From positions 1 through 12,012 of the forward strand of contig JANYAG010000173.1 in the NCBI GenBank assembly GCA_025361465.1: a DNA stretch of 12,012 bases, in the 5' to 3' direction. Every line of letters begins with the position of its first letter. Within the stretch, counting starts at the first letter, position 1. Position numbers and translations under genes: made by a program. The DNA is from Gemmatimonadota bacterium (lineage in GTDB: Bacteria > Gemmatimonadota > Gemmatimonadetes > Gemmatimonadales > GWC2-71-9). The notes beneath the pieces are model-generated. The model searched no databases. It worked only from the letters and a program-made list of their open reading frames with translations, and had not been told where the DNA came from. Below are positions 1 to 6,733 of the stretch, piece by piece.

Positions 1-2294
1 AGCCAGGAGGGATACTCGCGCTGATTGAGCAGTGCAAACGCCGCGTCGAGATGCCCGTTCGCCGACAGCGCCGAGGTCAGCTCCGGCGTGCCGAGGAAGC
101 CGGTAGTCAGGTGACCGTCGTGACGGCGGATGTCATTGACAAGCCGCTCCGCGGCGCCGTTCAACTCCTCCGGCTTCAGCAGGCCGAAGTTGAGCGCCAG
201 CGCGTAGGCCGTCTGGGTGTTCTCCCCCACCCGGCCGTTGGGCGATACGAACTCCTTGCGGAAGGCGTCGCGAATGTCGTTGAACATCGCCCGGTACTGG
301 CGTGCCTCGGCGTCCTTGCCGAGTACGGTCGCCGCCTTGGCGACCAGATCGGCGGAGTGCGCCAGGTAGGCCGTGGCGATGAAGTCCTTCCCGGTGGTGG
401 CCCCCGGATACGATGCATCGTCGCTATGCCACGCGAGCCAGTCGCCGAAGTGGTCGCCCTTGCGCCAGATCAGGTCCGGTCCGGCTTGACGGCGAGCGTA
501 ATCGACCCACTTCCGCATGCTCTCGAATTGCCGCTCGAGCACGCCGCGATCCCCGTAGGTGAGGTACATCGTCCAGGGGACGACCGTCGACGCATCGGCC
601 CAACCAGCCGCCGCGGCGTAGCGCACCGAATCGCCGCCGAGCGGATTCGGAATGACCCATGGCACCGAGCCACCGTCGTGCTGGTCGAGGGCCAGGTCTC
701 CAAGCCACTTCGCGAAGAAGCCGGCGACGTTCATGTTGAACGCGGCCGTCCGCGCAAAGACCTGGGCATCGCCAGTCCAGCCCAGGCGCTCGTCGCGCTG
801 GGGACAATCGGTGGGCACGTCGAGGAAATTGCCGCGCTGCCCCCAGACGATGTTGCGCTGGAGCTTGTTCAGCATCGAGTCGGACGTCTCGAACCTGCCG
901 GTCTCCTCGAGGTCGGAATGCACCACGACCCCGGTGATCATCGCGAGCGTCGGCGGACTCGGCAGGCCCGCGACGGCGACATACCGGAAGCCATGATAGG
1001 TGAAATGCGGTTCGTAGACTTCTTCCCCACCGCCCTTCAGGGTGTAGCGATCCGTCTGGAAGGCGGCGCGCAGGTTTTCGGTGTACAGATTCCCCGACTT
1101 GTCGAGCACCTCACCGTGGCGCAGCGTGACCGTCGTCCCGCTCGGGCCGCTGACCTTCAGTCGCACCCATCCGGTGATGTTCTGACCCAGGTCGTAGATC
1201 GTCTCGCCAGCCGGCGACTTGAGGATGGCAATCGGGGTGATGCTGGCCGTCCGTCGGACGGGCTCACCGACTGGTGCCACCAAGGCCGCCGACGTGCCTT
1301 CCACCACCGCAACGGCATTCCAGCCACGATCGTCGAACGCGGGACGATCCCAGCCGGCGACTTCCTTCCGGGCGTCATACGATTCACCGCGGTAGATGTC
1401 GGAGGCGATGAGCGGCCCGGTGCCCTCCTTCCAGCTGCCATCCGAGACCACCCGAACAGTCCGACCATCAGCGTAGCGAATCTCCAGCTGCAGCAGGAGG
1501 GCGACGGAGGTGCCATAGTCGTTCTTCCGACCCGAGAAGCCGAGGTAGCCTCGGTACCAGCCGTCGCCGAGGATGGCGCCGATGGCGTTCGCACCGGGAA
1601 CGAGGAACGACGTCACGTCATAGGTCTGATACTGCAGTCGTTTCCGGTATGAGGTCCAGCCGGGCGTGAAGAAGTCCTCGCTGACGCGCCGACCGTTGAG
1701 GTGAAGTTCATAGAGGCCTCGGCTCGTCAGATAGACTCGCGCGGAGACCACCTTTCCCTTGATGTCGAACGTCCGCCGCAGCGTTGGGAGCGGCGCCCCA
1801 GCGGAATCGTGACTCGCCGCCGGCGGTCCGATCCACTGGGCTGTCCAGTCTGCCTTGTCGAGCAATGCCGTCTCCCAGAATGCCGGCGCGCTCCAGGAGG
1901 AAGGGTTCCCCTTCCCGTCCCACACTCGCACCCGCCAGAAATAGCGCGTGCGAGATCGAAGTGCTGGACCGCGGTACGGCTGGAAGAGCGACGCGTCGGT
2001 GGTGATGCGACCGGAGTCCCAGAGGATACCCTTCGCGCCCCTGGCCAACGCCGCGGAATCGGTGGCAACCTGGAGCTGGTAGGCCGACTGCACCGTGTTC
2101 CGCTCCCTGCCTTCGATCCGCCAGCTGAGGCGCGGATGAACGACATCCGTGCCGAGCGGGTTGCTCCGGTACTCGTGGCGGAGAGCGGTGACGATGAGGC
2201 CACCCTGTGCACCTGCCGACAGCGGGAGCCAGATGCATAGGAGGATCAGGGCAGCACAAGGGAGATCGATCCGGCGACGGCAAGACGGCATCAT
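1..2294 (-). CDS. Secreted GH78 alpha-L-rhamnosidase (C-terminus cut by window edge)
   Basis: The product should hydrolyse terminal alpha-L-rhamnose from plant or microbial glycans outside the cytoplasm. Reading the minus strand from the tandem ATG at 2294/2291 gives 764 residues without a stop, running off the left edge. Residues 1-30 form a Sec signal peptide: Arg-rich start, hydrophobic core, then SAGAQ. A Fn3-like N-terminal GH78 segment follows (about 37-130, motif PRLSW), then the rhamnosidase N domain (about 185-350, LHLNGRRV near 200), a beta domain opening with YDLGQN at 367, and the catalytic (alpha/alpha)6 barrel from about 460. The family signature DCPQRDERLGWTGD occupies 496-509; by family knowledge E502 is the general acid. 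The general-base Glu of the later WERW-type motif lies outside the window. An in-frame TAA just upstream limits the start; the ribosome site is weak. The gene follows the broken PAP2-Lgt gene by 105 bp on the same strand. A poor candidate promoter (TTGCGA at 2363-2368, TAAGGA at 2340-2345, 17-bp spacer) lies in that gap. Family assignment is firm; the exact substrate is unknown. Confidence 0.93.
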   Translation of the reverse strand, partial: MMPSCRRRIDLPCAALILLCIWLPLSAGAQGGLIVTALRHEYRSNPLGTDVVHPRLSWRIEGRERNTVQSAYQLQVATDSAALARGAKGILWDSGRITTDASLFQPYRGPALRSRTRYFWRVRVWDGKGNPSSWSAPAFWETALLDKADWTAQWIGPPAASHDSAGAPLPTLRRTFDIKGKVVSARVYLTSRGLYELHLNGRRVSEDFFTPGWTSYRKRLQYQTYDVTSFLVPGANAIGAILGDGWYRGYLGFSGRKNDYGTSVALLLQLEIRYADGRTVRVVSDGSWKEGTGPLIASDIYRGESYDARKEVAGWDRPAFDDRGWNAVAVVEGTSAALVAPVGEPVRRTASITPIAILKSPAGETIYDLGQNITGWVRLKVSGPSGTTVTLRHGEVLDKSGNLYTENLRAAFQTDRYTLKGGGEEVYEPHFTYHGFRYVAVAGLPSPPTLAMITGVVVHSDLEETGRFETSDSMLNKLQRNIVWGQRGNFLDVPTDCPQRDERLGWTGDAQVFARTAAFNMNVAGFFAKWLGDLALDQHDGGSVPWVIPNPLGGDSVRYAAAAGWADASTVVPWTMYLTYGDRGVLERQFESMRKWVDYARRQAGPDLIWRKGDHFGDWLAWHSDDASYPGATTGKDFIATAYLAHSADLVAKAATVLGKDAEARQYRAMFNDIRDAFRKEFVSPNGRVGENTQTAYALALNFGLLKPEELNGAAERLVNDIRRHDGHLTTGFLGTPELTSALSANGHLDAAFALLNQREYPSW

Positions 2295-2399
2295 AGGACT
2301 CGTGTCGGAGAGAGGCGAAGAACAATACTCCGCCTGATATCCTTACAAGATCGTCCCCATTGTCGCAAATTGGGATTCCCCAAGGCTCGGTGAGGCCAT

Positions 2400-3026
2400 T
2401 CAGTCCGCCGCCGCCAGCCGGGAGAAGCGCCGATTCGAGTTCGGGAAGTCGACCCCCATCGCGGAACCGGAGAGCAGTCCCATCGCGAGCGCCACCCACC
2501 AGAGCGCGGTCGTCGGCGGAAGAAAGCCAATTACCGGTGGCTCGGAAGTCAGCGTGGTGCACACTATGCCGGCGACCACCGAGCCGATCGTGAACCACTG
2601 ATAGATGTGCAGCCCACCGATCTGCTTGGTCTGCGGCTCACCGCGGTAGGACTCCTCGACGAACCGCGCCGTCCCGGCAAGGATGAAATAGATCCCAAGC
2701 TCCATGCCGTCCGACGCGCCCAGAAAGCGCAGTCGGAGCAGCACCACGCCGATCAACACGTTGCTGATGATGGAATAGAGTGGTGTGGGGTACAGCGGGA
2801 CATTCGCCAGGTTGGCGAGCTGGGTCACCCGCGAGCGGCGATGATGATAGCAGATGCCGACGGCTGCGCTGGATGGTTGCCCGTGACAGCACCCCTGCAC
2901 CAGGCATCGCAGTCGCCCGATCCCCTGAATCCAGGGCGCCGCAATGGCGAACGCCGCCAGCAGCGGCAACATCGGCATACCGAGCACCAGCGGCGCCGTG
3001 ATGCAGGCCAGGGCGGCGCCGAACAC
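2400..3026 (-). CDS. Lgt-like C-terminal fragment after the in-frame TAA
   Basis: The stretch is open from a GTG at 3026 for 208 residues, directly after the TAA at 3036-3038 and in the same frame as the preceding fusion-protein segment (3036-3310). It has several membrane helices and landmarks of the prolipoprotein diacylglyceryl transferase family: YGG just after the stop (HGG in E. coli Lgt), GRLRCLVQGCCHG (plus 2880-2918) where Lgt has GR-x2-NF-x2-GELWG, VPLYPTPLY, and RFVEESYRGEP, which keeps the Arg and Glu corresponding to E. coli R239 and E243. The Asn and Glu of the core motif are replaced by Cys, so even an intact protein may not perform the normal transfer of diacylglycerol to lipobox cysteine. 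The GTG has no good ribosome site, so independent translation is doubtful. It may instead be a dead fragment, or the stop may be a sequence error. Confidence 0.55.
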   Translation of the reverse strand: MFGAALACITAPLVLGMPMLPLLAAFAIAAPWIQGIGRLRCLVQGCCHGQPSSAAVGICYHHRRSRVTQLANLANVPLYPTPLYSIISNVLIGVVLLRLRFLGASDGMELGIYFILAGTARFVEESYRGEPQTKQIGGLHIYQWFTIGSVVAGIVCTTLTSEPPVIGFLPPTTALWWVALAMGLLSGSAMGVDFPNSNRRFSRLAAAD

Positions 3027-3163
3027 CCCGCCATATTAGCCGAACGGCCGCAGCAGCTTGGAGGACCCCTCCAGCGCCTGCGCGGTGAGTCCCGCACCCA
3101 GGGTCTGCAACACCCCAACCCAGGCGATGGCCATGACACCGCGCGGCCCGGTGAGCATGCCAA

Positions 3164-3967
3164 TCAGCACGGAGCCGACAAAGGTACCGATGGTGGAGTA
3201 GATGCCATGATTGATGATCCGCACCGGACCGATCCGCCACTCGCGCCACGAATTGGCCATCCGTTCCGAGGCTCGGCGCAGCACTTCCCAACTTCCCCGG
3301 TAATGGAACAGGGGATGCACACCACCACCGCCGTGATCACCTCGAGAATCGTGTGCATCCCGGTCGCCAGGCAACTGCACACGATCAGTGTCGCCCACCC
3401 GATGCCGACCCACCGCCAGGCCGCTCGGCCAGTCGCCCGCGCGTTGGCGATCCATGCCTGGGCAGCGAACATCGTCCAAATCACATGAAAGGCCGGGAAC
3501 GACGCGGTACCTGCCAGGTGTTCCTGCTCGAACGCCAGCACCCGGCCCCAGAGATGCTCGGGCCGGAATGGCCGGAAGGACGCCAGGACGGGGACCGTCA
3601 GCCAGCACAGCAACCACGGGTTCAGGACCCAGACAATGACGGCGGCTCGATCCGATCCGCGCGCCGGTTCATCGCTGGCCGGCGGGAACCCGAGCAACGG
3701 AGCCGCGATCGCCTCCGCCTTGAATCGCGCCACAAGGGCATTGCGTTCGTACCCGAACCAGAGCGCCGCCATGCCGAGCGCGGTGGTGGGCGCCACCAGC
3801 CAGAGCCCGGCCGCGACCAGCAACGCGCCAGCCCAGTGCGAATGCACCGCCGTGAGCGCCACCGTCGGTTCCAGGGCGCGCGCCCAGAGCACCAGCCCGG
3901 CCGGAATGACCACGACGAACAAGGCCCCATAGAGCACGCGCGCGAACACCGAGCCAGCAGTCATCAT
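3164..3967 (-). CDS. PAP2-domain half of the broken fusion (open frame as it stands)
   Basis: This frame encodes 267 residues as written, but only about the first 219 look genuine; the last ~48 are out-of-frame sequence after the lesion at 3311-3314. Hydrophobic helices appear near residues 11-30, 46-72, 109-130, 160-175 and 187-200. The motif SFPAFHV (H161) matches PAP2 motif 2, and CLATGMHTILEV (H205, E209) matches motif 3, with Glu where PAP2 enzymes have Asp. No convincing first PAP2 motif (K-x6-RP) is visible, and only about 40 residues separate the helix at NPWLL from SFPAF, so the domain looks compressed. The N-terminal stretch up to GYERNALVARF may be a remnant of an isoprenylcysteine-methyltransferase-like membrane region; this is a weak guess from hydrophobic pattern and remembered relatives. 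Function is probably lost. Confidence 0.5.
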   Translation of the reverse strand: MMTAGSVFARVLYGALFVVVIPAGLVLWARALEPTVALTAVHSHWAGALLVAAGLWLVAPTTALGMAALWFGYERNALVARFKAEAIAAPLLGFPPASDEPARGSDRAAVIVWVLNPWLLCWLTVPVLASFRPFRPEHLWGRVLAFEQEHLAGTASFPAFHVIWTMFAAQAWIANARATGRAAWRWVGIGWATLIVCSCLATGMHTILEVITAVVVCIPCSITGEVGKCCAEPRNGWPIRGASGGSVRCGSSIMASTPPSVPLSAPC

Positions 3968-4742
3968 GTGACCACCTCGTGCACGGTCCACCCGCGGTGG
4001 AGCGACAGCTGGCCGTCATGGAGCGAGGAGCACGCAACCATCTTGTGTTCATGCAAGGCCCCGAGCGAACCCGCCAGGTGCTGCGCGATGCCCGGAAGCG
4101 CCGTCACCATCGCGGGGAGCACGGGCTGATTGCGGATGTCGCGCGACTCGTTGAGTTCCAGTCGTCGCCCTCCCGACAACTGGATGGCGCCATCAGTGGC
4201 GAACGTCACACCCCGTTGGCGCACGCCATCCAGCCAGACCCATTGCCCCGGCACCTTCCCGCTCCAGTCGATCCACACCAGTGAGTGTTCCGACGACAGG
4301 TGCCGCCCCCAGCGCAGCGTGTGGAACGGCATCTGTGTAGGCGGCATCGTCATGCCGAGCGACTCGACGTATCCGAGCCCGCTGAACCGGCGGCGGCCCC
4401 ACCGCACCTCCGCCGCGGCGAGCGGCGCCCGACACGACCAGCGGATCGCCCCGGTGTGGTCTCGCACCAGCGTCTCGCGGACCGCCGGCTGCAACCGCAA
4501 CCACTCGCCGTGGACATCAAGAACATCCGAGTGCCAGCGCACGGCCGCGTGGTCGATCGACGGACGGTCGACCCGTCGCACTGCGAATGCCTCTTCGGGC
4601 TTCGCCCCCGGAATGGCGACCAATATCGAGGCATATCGCAGCCGCAGGAGACCCCACCGCAACCTGGCGAATAGCAGATCACCGCCACTCCGTCGGGCGT
4701 GCACAGGTCGAGGTACCACTTGTTCAGCTGGAACATCTGCAT
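3964..4742 (-). pseudogene. Uncharacterised KWYLD...GWTVHEVV family protein, frameshifted
   Basis: The N-terminus lies in one frame (ATG at 4742 or 4736; NKWYLDLCTPDGVAVICYS), and the rest lies in another minus frame from about 4670 (ARLRWGLLRLRYA, GLGYVESLGM, LRWGRHLSSEHSLVWIDWSG, then RGWTVHEVVTW at the end). Adding one base at about 4668-4673 gives exactly 260 codons, or 259 residues, which strongly suggests a single lost base. I see no signal peptide or membrane helix; the protein is rich in Trp, Arg and beta-prone stretches, loosely like lipocalin/CrtC-type lipid-binding folds. I recall similar hypothetical proteins but know no function. The TGA stop at 3964-3966 overlaps the ATG of the PAP2-Lgt gene (ATGA), so the pair was probably co-translated. 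The upstream ribosome site is weak (GGAA). An uninterrupted frame from 4884 covers most of the protein, but its first ~70 residues run through the divergent transporter's promoter and do not look like protein. Confidence 0.68.
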
Positions 4743-4809
4743 TTCCGTGGGGGGCGAAATCGAAGCTACGATGCAGGGCCTGATCGGGCAACCTGACGCA
4801 GTCGCGCGC

Positions 4810-4815
4810 TATATT
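4810..4815 (+). promoter_or_regulatory. Candidate -10 element for the transporter gene
   Basis: TATATT is an isolated AT-rich hexamer in a very GC-rich 115-bp divergent gap. A start of transcription about 7 bp downstream would leave a ~36-nt leader containing the GAGGGG ribosome site before ATG 4858. No good -35 hexamer sits 16-18 bp upstream (CTGACG at 4793-4798 is only 11 bp away). On the minus strand the same patch gives TATAGC, 15 bp after TTGGCA, so it could also serve the divergent gene. Confidence 0.3.
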
Positions 4816-4848
4816 GCCCCGACTGCGATGCCAACGTCGGACTCGCCC

Positions 4849-4854
4849 GAGGGG
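4849..4854 (+). promoter_or_regulatory. Ribosome binding site deciding the transporter start
   Basis: GAGGGG lies just before ATG 4858. The earlier in-frame ATG at 4828 has no purine-rich site before it. It also adds only ten hydrophilic residues ahead of the usual transporter N-terminus. Confidence 0.55.
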
Positions 4855-4857
4855 GCC

Positions 4858-6132
4858 ATGGCAACTCCACCAGTTCCTGCACAATCGCCGCTACGCACCG
4901 CACTCGCCGGCCTCATCGGCAATGTGCTTGAGTGGTTTGATTTCGCCGTCTACGGCTACTTCGCCAGCAACATCGGCAGCCAGTTCTTCACCCAATCCAG
5001 CCATACCACCCAGCAGCTGCTCACCTTCGGCACCTTCGCGCTCGGCTTCCTGGCTCGTCCGGTGGGCAGCCTCGTGCTGGGCCGAGTCGGTGATCGTGTC
5101 GGCCGACGCGCGCTGCTGACGTTTTCGATCCTGCTGATGGGGGGCGCCACCCTGATTCTCGGGCTGCTGCCGACCTACTCACAGATCGGGGTGATGGCGC
5201 CGGTGCTGCTGCTGCTGATGCGACTGATCCAGGGATTCTCGCTCGGCGGCGAGTATACCGGATCCATGGTGTACACCACCGAAGGGTCGTCACCCCTGAT
5301 GCGCGGCCTCATCAGCAGTTCGACAGCGGCCGGCACGACGATCGGCTTCATCCTGGGATCGGGCGCAGCGTGGCTCGTCAACGCCCTGCTCTCACCAGCG
5401 GAGGTGAACGCCTGGGGCTGGCGCATCCCCTTTGTCGGCAGCGTGGTCTTCCTCATCCTCGGCTACCTGCTGCGGCGCGGGATCGTCGAAACCGCGGAGG
5501 GATTGAAGGCCAAGACGATCCGCGACCGGCTCCTTCCGTCGATCATCGCCGATCGGCTGCCGATCCTGCAGACGTTCGGGATCGTGGCGATGACCAACGC
5601 CGCGTACTACCTGACCTTCACCTACGCCGTGGAGCGGCGAAAAAGCCTGGCGGCGGCCAGCGGGGAAGAATTTCTGCTGGCCAATACGCTGACGTTGTTC
5701 GTCGTCCTGTTTTCGAAACCACTTGGCGGCTGGCTGTCGGACAAAGTCGGGCGTCGTCGCCTGATGATGATCCTCACCATCTCGGTGATGGCCCTCATCT
5801 ACCCGGCACTCCAGTTGATGCTCTATGGGCCGCCATCGACCTTCATCATCGGGCAGATCCTGGTGGCCGTGCCGCTCGGGATGGCGCTCGGGCTGCAAGG
5901 CGCGATGGTGGTGGAGATCTTCCCGCTGCGCTCGCGCGTGACTTCGATGAGCCTCGCATACAGTCTCACCTTGGCCCTGGCCGGCGGCACGGCGCCGCTG
6001 GTGTCGACCTGGCTGATCGAAACGCTCGGCCATCCACTGGCCCCCGCGTATTACATCATGCTCTACGGGGCGATCGGCCTGGCCATCCTGTGGCCCATGG
6101 CGGAGACCAACACGCGGCCGCTGGACGTCTGA
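4858..6132 (+). CDS. MFS transporter, metabolite:H+ symporter (MHS/ProP-like) family
   Basis: This is a 424-residue, 12-helix inner-membrane secondary transporter, probably proton-coupled uptake of a small organic solute; the family includes carriers for proline/betaine, dicarboxylates and citrate. Helix 1 carries the MHS signature GNVLEWFDFAVYGYF. The cytoplasmic loop 2-3 motif is GRVGDRVGRR, with a second copy GGWLSDKVGRRR in loop 8-9. LIQGFSLGGEYTGSMVY, near helices 4-5, is another hallmark of this subfamily. Length is normal for the family and the frame is clean. ATG 4858 is chosen for its GAGGGG ribosome site; ATG 4828 would add ten residues. The gene is divergent from the broken KWYLD-family gene and ends 3 bp from the convergent tRNA methyltransferase gene. 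The substrate cannot be told from sequence. Neither sugar-operon context nor a regulator gene is adjacent. Confidence 0.9.
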   Translation: MATPPVPAQSPLRTALAGLIGNVLEWFDFAVYGYFASNIGSQFFTQSSHTTQQLLTFGTFALGFLARPVGSLVLGRVGDRVGRRALLTFSILLMGGATLILGLLPTYSQIGVMAPVLLLLMRLIQGFSLGGEYTGSMVYTTEGSSPLMRGLISSSTAAGTTIGFILGSGAAWLVNALLSPAEVNAWGWRIPFVGSVVFLILGYLLRRGIVETAEGLKAKTIRDRLLPSIIADRLPILQTFGIVAMTNAAYYLTFTYAVERRKSLAAASGEEFLLANTLTLFVVLFSKPLGGWLSDKVGRRRLMMILTISVMALIYPALQLMLYGPPSTFIIGQILVAVPLGMALGLQGAMVVEIFPLRSRVTSMSLAYSLTLALAGGTAPLVSTWLIETLGHPLAPAYYIMLYGAIGLAILWPMAETNTRPLDV

Positions 6133-6135
6133 GCG

Positions 6136-6582
6136 CTAGGGCCCCCGGGCTTCTGCCTCGGCCAGCCAGCCCCGCCGAAGCGCCTCGGCTGGAACGTTTG
6201 ACAGATACGGCTTGATGTCCACGATGGGCGTGCCATCGAGCATGTCCACGCCGCTGACGTACACCCGGGCGCCCTCGCGGCGGAGCAGGCGGACAACGGT
6301 CAGCCCGATCGGGTTCGGGCGATGCGGCGACCGGGTGGCGAACACCCCGTGCTCTCGGCCGTCGGTCGGCGGACGGACGCGCAGCGGGCCGGGCTCCGCC
6401 CGGTCGAAGATCCAGATCACGTACAGATGCGAGAAGCCATCGATGTCGCCCAGGCCCGGCTCCATCTCCGGCAGAAGCTCGAGGATACCCTCAGCATCGT
6501 GCTGCGCCCCGAGGCCCCGGGGGATCTCGGCTGTGGTGCTGAACGGACTGCGGATGGTGCCAATCGGGTGCAGTGTGATCAT
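6136..6582 (-). CDS. TsaA/TrmO-type tRNA (t6A37-N6)-methyltransferase, short form
   Basis: In the well-studied E. coli enzyme this domain methylates N6 of t6A37 in threonine tRNA using S-adenosylmethionine, giving m6t6A. The 148-residue protein shows the family landmarks in order: IGTIRSPF (7-14), GFSHLYVIWIFDR (49-61), FATRSPHRPNPIGLT (81-95) and DMLDGTPIVDIKPYL (113-127). E. coli TrmO is about 235 residues; this protein has only the beta-barrel SAM-binding domain and lacks the C-terminal domain, like many compact TsaA-domain proteins. ATG 6582 is chosen because GAGGG lies 5 nt upstream and it begins right at the conserved TLHPIGTI; upstream codons to 6645 have no family-like sequence. The gene is convergent with the transporter (3-bp gap). 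An intrinsic terminator separates it from the upstream gene on the same strand, so it probably has its own promoter within 6583-6660. Family is firm; the tRNA target is inferred. Confidence 0.88.
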   Translation of the reverse strand: MITLHPIGTIRSPFSTTAEIPRGLGAQHDAEGILELLPEMEPGLGDIDGFSHLYVIWIFDRAEPGPLRVRPPTDGREHGVFATRSPHRPNPIGLTVVRLLRREGARVYVSGVDMLDGTPIVDIKPYLSNVPAEALRRGWLAEAEARGP

Positions 6583-6586
6583 TGTG

Positions 6587-6591
6587 CCCTC
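6587..6591 (-). promoter_or_regulatory. Ribosome binding site deciding the TrmO start
   Basis: GAGGG on the minus strand, 4-5 nt before ATG 6582, supports this start over the longer in-frame extension to 6645. Confidence 0.55.
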
Positions 6592-6647
6592 GGGCCCGGG
6601 GACGCCACGACAACCCACGGCCGTGACCGGCGGCCATTCAGCCACTG

Positions 6648-6686
6648 ATAGAAAGAAGACAGCCTGCCTTGCAACGCAAGGCAGGC
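6648..6686 (-). terminator. Intrinsic terminator of the Spy-like gene
   Basis: A perfect 11-bp GC-rich stem (6662-6672 paired with 6676-6686) closes a 3-nt loop. On the minus strand it is followed by a T-rich run (TGTCTTCTTTCT). It lies about 48 bp beyond the TAG of the minus-strand gene at 6734, so the orientation fits termination of that gene ahead of the TrmO gene. Confidence 0.8.
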
Positions 6687-6733
6687 CATCTGAGTGCGGA
6701 CCACGGACGTGACCCGCGGGAAGTCACTGGGGC

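Larger units (their letters stand above)
2400..3967 (-). pseudogene. Broken PAP2 - Lgt-like fusion membrane protein (frameshift plus in-frame stop)
   Basis: Two open frames on the minus strand read as one protein. The first (from 3967) carries membrane segments and a PAP2-type phosphatase/lipid phosphotransferase domain, with SFPAFHV at residues 156-162 and TGMHTILEV at 202-210. At about 3311-3314 (GGGG on the plus strand) family-like sequence moves to another minus frame and continues as WEVLRRASERMANSWREW, GPVRIINHGIY and KLLRPFG. It then meets TAA (plus 3036-3038) and goes on in the same frame as YGGVFGAAL into an Lgt-like domain ending at 2400. Adding one base at the G run gives exactly 523 codons (522 residues if the TAA is read as an amino acid). 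ATG at 3967 or 3964 overlaps the upstream gene's TGA, with GAGGTGG as ribosome site. Fusions of PAP2 and Lgt-like domains are my recollection of an uncharacterised family; the role in envelope lipid chemistry is inferred. Sequencing error is the main alternative to a true pseudogene. Confidence 0.72.

Noticed and set aside
51..1652. A 533-codon open frame on the plus strand
   Set aside because: It is antisense to the GH78 rhamnosidase, which has full family motifs and a signal peptide. The plus-strand product looks like shadow translation.
3036..3038. TAA reassigned to an amino acid (no other gene here ends in TAA)
   Set aside because: Only five or so stops are visible, and avoiding TAA is expected at high GC. 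No bacterial code with TAA as sense is known to me, and the same gene also has a frameshift.
3353..4129. A 258-codon plus-strand frame across the broken pair
   Set aside because: Its sequence is Arg/Pro/His-rich shadow text, while the minus strand shows PAP2 and Trp-rich family motifs.
4699..4857. N-terminal extension of the transporter from ATG 4699
   Set aside because: The extra residues are hydrophilic, run through the divergent promoter gap and precede the candidate -10. The GAGGGG site favours ATG 4858.
5370..6215. A 281-codon plus-strand frame inside the transporter gene
   Set aside because: It is out of frame with the MFS gene, which carries all family motifs; the product is Arg/Ala/Pro-rich without structure.
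6616..6625. Perfect 10-bp palindrome CACGGCCGTG upstream of the TrmO gene as an operator
   Set aside because: Short GC palindromes are common by chance at this base composition, and no matching second copy was seen.
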